From contig JBGCCY010000180.1 of the NCBI GenBank assembly GCA_045104975.1, forward strand, positions 5,020 through 69,019: DNA of 64,000 bases, written 5' to 3'. The DNA comes from CAJQQY01 sp045104975 (GTDB taxonomy: Bacteria; Bacteroidota; Bacteroidia; Chitinophagales; Saprospiraceae). The position numbers and the translations under genes were made by a program. The notes beneath the pieces are model-generated. The model was given only the letters and a program-made list of their open reading frames with translations, did not search any database and was not told the origin of the DNA. The stretch's first letter is position 1; each line of letters opens with the position of its first letter. Shown in pieces: positions 61,113 to 64,000 of the stretch.

Positions 61113-62483
61113 ATGAAAAAATTAATTTTTAGTTGGTTGCTATCCATCCTCTTCCTCTCTGCAACCACCGCTCAAAGGGGAGAAGAAAGAACAGGTTACG
61201 ATGGAGATTTCTTCAGTTTGGAAGGTGCTATCGATTTATTTAAAAATTCGAATACTATTGCCGATTTTGAAAGAAGATTGAATGAAGAAGATACTTATGT
61301 GAATAATTTGGATTTGGATCGTGATGGTCAAATTGATTTTATTCGAGTAGAACACATTCGGGAAGGAAGTTTTCATGCCATCGTTCTGCAAGTTCCGCTG
61401 AATCGTTATGATGTTCAGGATATTGCGGTGATTGAAATTGAGAAGACTGGTCGTCGTCGTGCGATGTTACAGATTGTCGGAGACGAAGATATTTATGGTG
61501 AAGAAGTTATTGTTGAACCTTATGAAGGTAATGGATATTCTAGAGGTCGAGGTGGACCAAATGCAGATTACGATTTCAATAGAGGTTATGTAAATGTTTT
61601 CTGGTGGTCACCAGTTCAACATATTTTTGGGCGACAATATCGAGTGTATAGATCCCCATATTATTGGTCCTACTATCCTAATTATTGGAGACCTTGGAGA
61701 CCATGTGGTTGGAATGTATTCCGTCCTAGAATTGTGATTTTCCACCGTCATTACCATCATGTACATTTCCATAGATTACGTCATGTACATAATTTTTATC
61801 GACCTTACAGACATTATAGTCATCATGTAGTTATCCGCTCAAATCAACTTAGAGTTAAGCATGGAAGACCTGCAATCCAAAGGCAACGACTTAATCATGG
61901 AACAAATCGAAAAGAATTTCGGCCTGGATTAAAGAAGGTAAATAATCATAGAGTTAATTCAACGGCTCAGGTAAATATAAAAGGAAAGGGTAATCGAATT
62001 AATTCTACCAATCCTAGAACATCAACAAGGCAAAATAAAAATGATAGGAATAATATTAACCAATCTCCAACAGCTTCATCTGGAAGAGATCGAACTCGAA
62101 CCTCAACAACTAGACCTAGTAAATCTGACCGGTACAAATCTGGAGAGACAAGATCTACCAGAACACCAAAAGCAAATTCTGGTGGAAGAGTTTCGACTAA
62201 ACCAAGTCGATCATCTGATTCAAAAGTAAGAAATCAAACTAGTTCGAAGAGATCTAAATCTAGCGCATCTAGATCAACTAAACCGAGTAAGAAATCTTCA
62301 TCAGTTAGAAAAAGTTCGTCAAGATCTTCAAGTCCAAAAACTTCAAGAAGTTCTTCTCGGAAATCTAGCAGTAGCTCAAAAGCAACTCGAAGCCGAAGTA
62401 GTTCAAGTTCAAAAGGAGCTAAATCTAGTCGAAGCTCCAAATCAAGTAAGTCAAGAAGTAGTTCGAAAAAAGGGAGAGGGTAG
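61113..62483 (+). CDS. Secreted protein with His/aromatic-rich middle and RS-like low-complexity tail
   Basis: 456 residues. Signal peptide to about TAQ (20). Residues 25-150 are a compact acidic domain with an EF-hand-like NLDLDRDGQIDFIRVEHIR and EEVIVEPYEG. Residues 165-260 are extraordinarily rich in Tyr, Trp, His and Arg (YWSYYPNYWRPWRP, HRHYHHVHFHRLRH). From about 300 to the end the chain is almost only Ser, Arg, Lys and Thr (SSRKSSSSSKATRSRSSSSS), like the RS domains of eukaryotic splicing factors. It should be strongly basic and disordered. A role in binding polyanions such as DNA or acidic polysaccharide outside the cell is inferred. No family name known to me. Confidence 0.7.
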   Translation: MKKLIFSWLLSILFLSATTAQRGEERTGYDGDFFSLEGAIDLFKNSNTIADFERRLNEEDTYVNNLDLDRDGQIDFIRVEHIREGSFHAIVLQVPLNRYDVQDIAVIEIEKTGRRRAMLQIVGDEDIYGEEVIVEPYEGNGYSRGRGGPNADYDFNRGYVNVFWWSPVQHIFGRQYRVYRSPYYWSYYPNYWRPWRPCGWNVFRPRIVIFHRHYHHVHFHRLRHVHNFYRPYRHYSHHVVIRSNQLRVKHGRPAIQRQRLNHGTNRKEFRPGLKKVNNHRVNSTAQVNIKGKGNRINSTNPRTSTRQNKNDRNNINQSPTASSGRDRTRTSTTRPSKSDRYKSGETRSTRTPKANSGGRVSTKPSRSSDSKVRNQTSSKRSKSSASRSTKPSKKSSSVRKSSSRSSSPKTSRSSSRKSSSSSKATRSRSSSSSKGAKSSRSSKSSKSRSSSKKGRG

Positions 62484-62500
62484 GAGTTAGTTATTTATAA

Positions 62501-62539
62501 AAAAAAGCTTTCAGGAATTCAATCCTGAAAGCCTTTTTT
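62501..62539. terminator. Bidirectional terminator hairpin
   Basis: AAAAAAGCTTTCAGGA pairs with TCCTGAAAGCCTTTTTT (one mismatch) around AATTCAA. It lies between converging genes ending at 62483 (+) and 62573 (-). Confidence 0.87.
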
Positions 62540-62572
62540 ATAATGCTAACAATATGAATGTATCGTTATTTT

Positions 62573-64000
62573 CTATTGCAAAACTACTTTTCGAATGATT
62601 TGCGTTTCTTCATTTTGAATTTGAATCAGATAAACACCTTTGGGGAAATCAGATAAATCAAATTCTACAACTCCATCTAAGAAGTCCACTTCTTTTGTTT
62701 TTAAAACTCTACCATCTAATGAATTAAGTTTAATAATGGTAGATCCTTTTTGAGTATTTTCTAATTTTAAAAATACTTTCCCATTTGTTGGATTTGGGAA
62801 AATAGAAACACCTAAAGTAGAGGTTAAATTTTTATTAGAAGTAGATGGATCACCAAAAACAACTGTAGTTGCAGATCCACATTCATTTTCATCTAAATCC
62901 GAAGAGACACAAGCTTCATTAGTAATCGCACGATAATCTCCAAATAATTTAACGTTATCGACATACCAACCATCAGCTACTTCGGTGTCATTTGAAACAA
63001 AACGGAATCTTATCTGAACTGTTTCTCCTGAATATTCACTTAAGTCAGCAACACTTTCTATATACCCTCCACTATTTCTAACAAAGCCACGTTGTCCTGG
63101 AAGGATTGAATTTAACATGACTTCATTGTATCCGTTTTGAGTAAAATTGAATCGCAAATCATTCCAAGTCAAACCTCCGTCAGTCGAAAGTTCAACCCTT
63201 CCTCCATCACGATTTGAATCGGTATCATATCTATGCCAAAAAGAAAGAGCTGGATTATTACCTCCTAATTCATAGGAAACAGCAGTTGTTAATCTCGAAT
63301 CAGAAGCGTGTGCTCCATTAGAAAAATGCCAAGCATTATCTCCCTCATAACTATCATCACTTACTTCCCAAAGTTGGGTTCCTAAACCTGCAGTAGCAAC
63401 CCAATTGGTAATTCCATTTTCCATATCATCTTCAAAAGTAACATAAGAGAATGGATTAGGAAGTACTAAAACATCATAGGTACAAGTCGTAGAAGCACCT
63501 GATTCCAAATCACCTATTTCAATAGATAATACTGAATTATCGATACTGAAATCGCTACAACTCACGGTATTTGCAATTAACGCTACACCATCAGGAAGTT
63601 GATCAGTAATAGTTAGATTAGTTAAAGCATCAGGAGAATCATTACTAACTTCTACCGTATAGGTCAAAACTTCCCCAGCTAAGATTTCACTAGAAGCAGT
63701 TTTGTTTATTTTTAATCGGAACTGACAACTTAATGGAACTTCATTACCAACTGAACCTCCTACCTTTGCGTTTACCCCAAGTCCTCGTCGAGCAAAAGTT
63801 TCCCAAATTAGACATTGGTTTGCTCCATCATTATTCGCTAAATCTGCTGCTAAGATTGCATCTCTTGAATCTAAAAATGTAGGACTACAAGGTTGTAATT
63901 TTAAACCATCTAAAACCAACTGCATAGCTATATTATTTCCTCCTGTTCCATTGTAAATATCATCATCAAATCCATAAATATCAACCATATTCCAAAACAT
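62573..64000 (-). CDS. M36 fungalysin-like secreted metalloprotease, C-terminal part, with T9SS sorting domain
   Basis: The open frame runs off the right edge, so only the C-terminal 475 or so residues are present and the Met at the edge is internal. The first 90 residues match the end of a fungalysin catalytic domain: MVDIYGFDDDIYNGTGGNNI, MQLVLDGLKLQPCSPTFLDS, RDAILAADLANN, CLIWETFARRGLG. The zinc motif HExxH lies outside the window. Next come a DUF11-type repeat (about 95-180, LTYTVEVSNDSPDALTNLTI), a jelly-roll domain (about 190-360; WYVDNVKLFGD) and a T9SS type A domain ending in IIRKVVLQ. M36 enzymes degrade extracellular proteins. Confidence 0.85.
   Translation of the reverse strand: MFWNMVDIYGFDDDIYNGTGGNNIAMQLVLDGLKLQPCSPTFLDSRDAILAADLANNDGANQCLIWETFARRGLGVNAKVGGSVGNEVPLSCQFRLKINKTASSEILAGEVLTYTVEVSNDSPDALTNLTITDQLPDGVALIANTVSCSDFSIDNSVLSIEIGDLESGASTTCTYDVLVLPNPFSYVTFEDDMENGITNWVATAGLGTQLWEVSDDSYEGDNAWHFSNGAHASDSRLTTAVSYELGGNNPALSFWHRYDTDSNRDGGRVELSTDGGLTWNDLRFNFTQNGYNEVMLNSILPGQRGFVRNSGGYIESVADLSEYSGETVQIRFRFVSNDTEVADGWYVDNVKLFGDYRAITNEACVSSDLDENECGSATTVVFGDPSTSNKNLTSTLGVSIFPNPTNGKVFLKLENTQKGSTIIKLNSLDGRVLKTKEVDFLDGVVEFDLSDFPKGVYLIQIQNEETQIIRKVVLQ

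Noticed and set aside
63100..64000. Window-edge Met as the start of the fungalysin-like gene
   Set aside because: The frame begins inside the conserved protease domain; the real start lies beyond the window.

Overview
The window comes from a Bacteroidota chromosome, most likely of the Saprospiria (Lewinella/Haliscomenobacter) type. The signs are: low-GC DNA; almost no Shine-Dalgarno sequences; several -7 elements of the Bacteroidota form TAnnTTTG, some paired with TTTG or TTG about 19-20 bases upstream; many secreted proteins whose signal peptides end in AQ or SQ; and several type IX secretion (T9SS) C-terminal sorting domains. The lineage is inferred from protein style. There is no rRNA, tRNA, CRISPR array, transposase or phage gene. 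The content is mostly housekeeping and envelope genes.

Layout. 1-3.8 kb: 5' half of purL, a decayed WG-repeat gene beside a 97-bp foldback element, a DTW-domain tRNA-modifying enzyme, and a small DUF3592-like membrane protein. 3.9-6.7 kb: minus-strand DUF2911 protein, membrane-anchored AraC regulator and secreted ABM-like protein. 6.8-9.1 kb: a TIR/multi-TM/TIR-like/multi-TM protein and a start-less ORF. 9.2-18.6 kb: mutarotase-like protein, secreted proteins, two genes each cut by one in-frame TAA (a small exported protein and a VIT-VWA-T9SS protein), and a 1407-residue FG-GAP/T9SS surface protein. 18.7-27.5 kb: TPR-like protein, YdeI-like protein, DUF3857 protein, orphan cytochrome oxidase subunit III, a MITE-like element, a Phe-rich mini-ORF overlapping a hairpin, a YjbR protein, and an FAD oxidase whose reading frame lacks a normal start codon.

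27.8-34.2 kb is the clearest pathway: a cytoplasmic THI5/NMT1-like binding protein, tryptophan 2,3-dioxygenase, an ACMSD-type decarboxylase, kynureninase, kynurenine 3-monooxygenase and a RidA-family putative aminomuconate deaminase. Together they cover most of tryptophan breakdown via kynurenine and 3-hydroxyanthranilate. 3-hydroxyanthranilate dioxygenase, kynurenine formamidase and the aminomuconate-semialdehyde dehydrogenase are not in the window.

34.3-53.5 kb: two tandem DUF3857/transglutaminase-like proteins, a MoxR ATPase with a CoxE-like VWA partner, two SDR enzymes, a CotH-like secreted protein, DUF3467, SH3b and methyltransferase proteins, and several small membrane proteins. 53.7-64 kb: CocE-type hydrolase, M14 carboxypeptidase lipoprotein, flavin monooxygenase-like protein, CMD/AhpD-type protein, Cof-type HAD phosphatase, a secreted protein with an RS-like tail, and the 3' part of an M36 fungalysin-like T9SS protease.

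Most notable: the duplicated TIR-membrane protein; a cluster of start or stop lesions between 8.7 and 25.4 kb; four intergenic foldback elements, two of them inside apparent operons; the incomplete kynurenine cluster with its unusual binding-protein neighbour; and the Phe-rich mini-ORF with an overlapping terminator-like hairpin.
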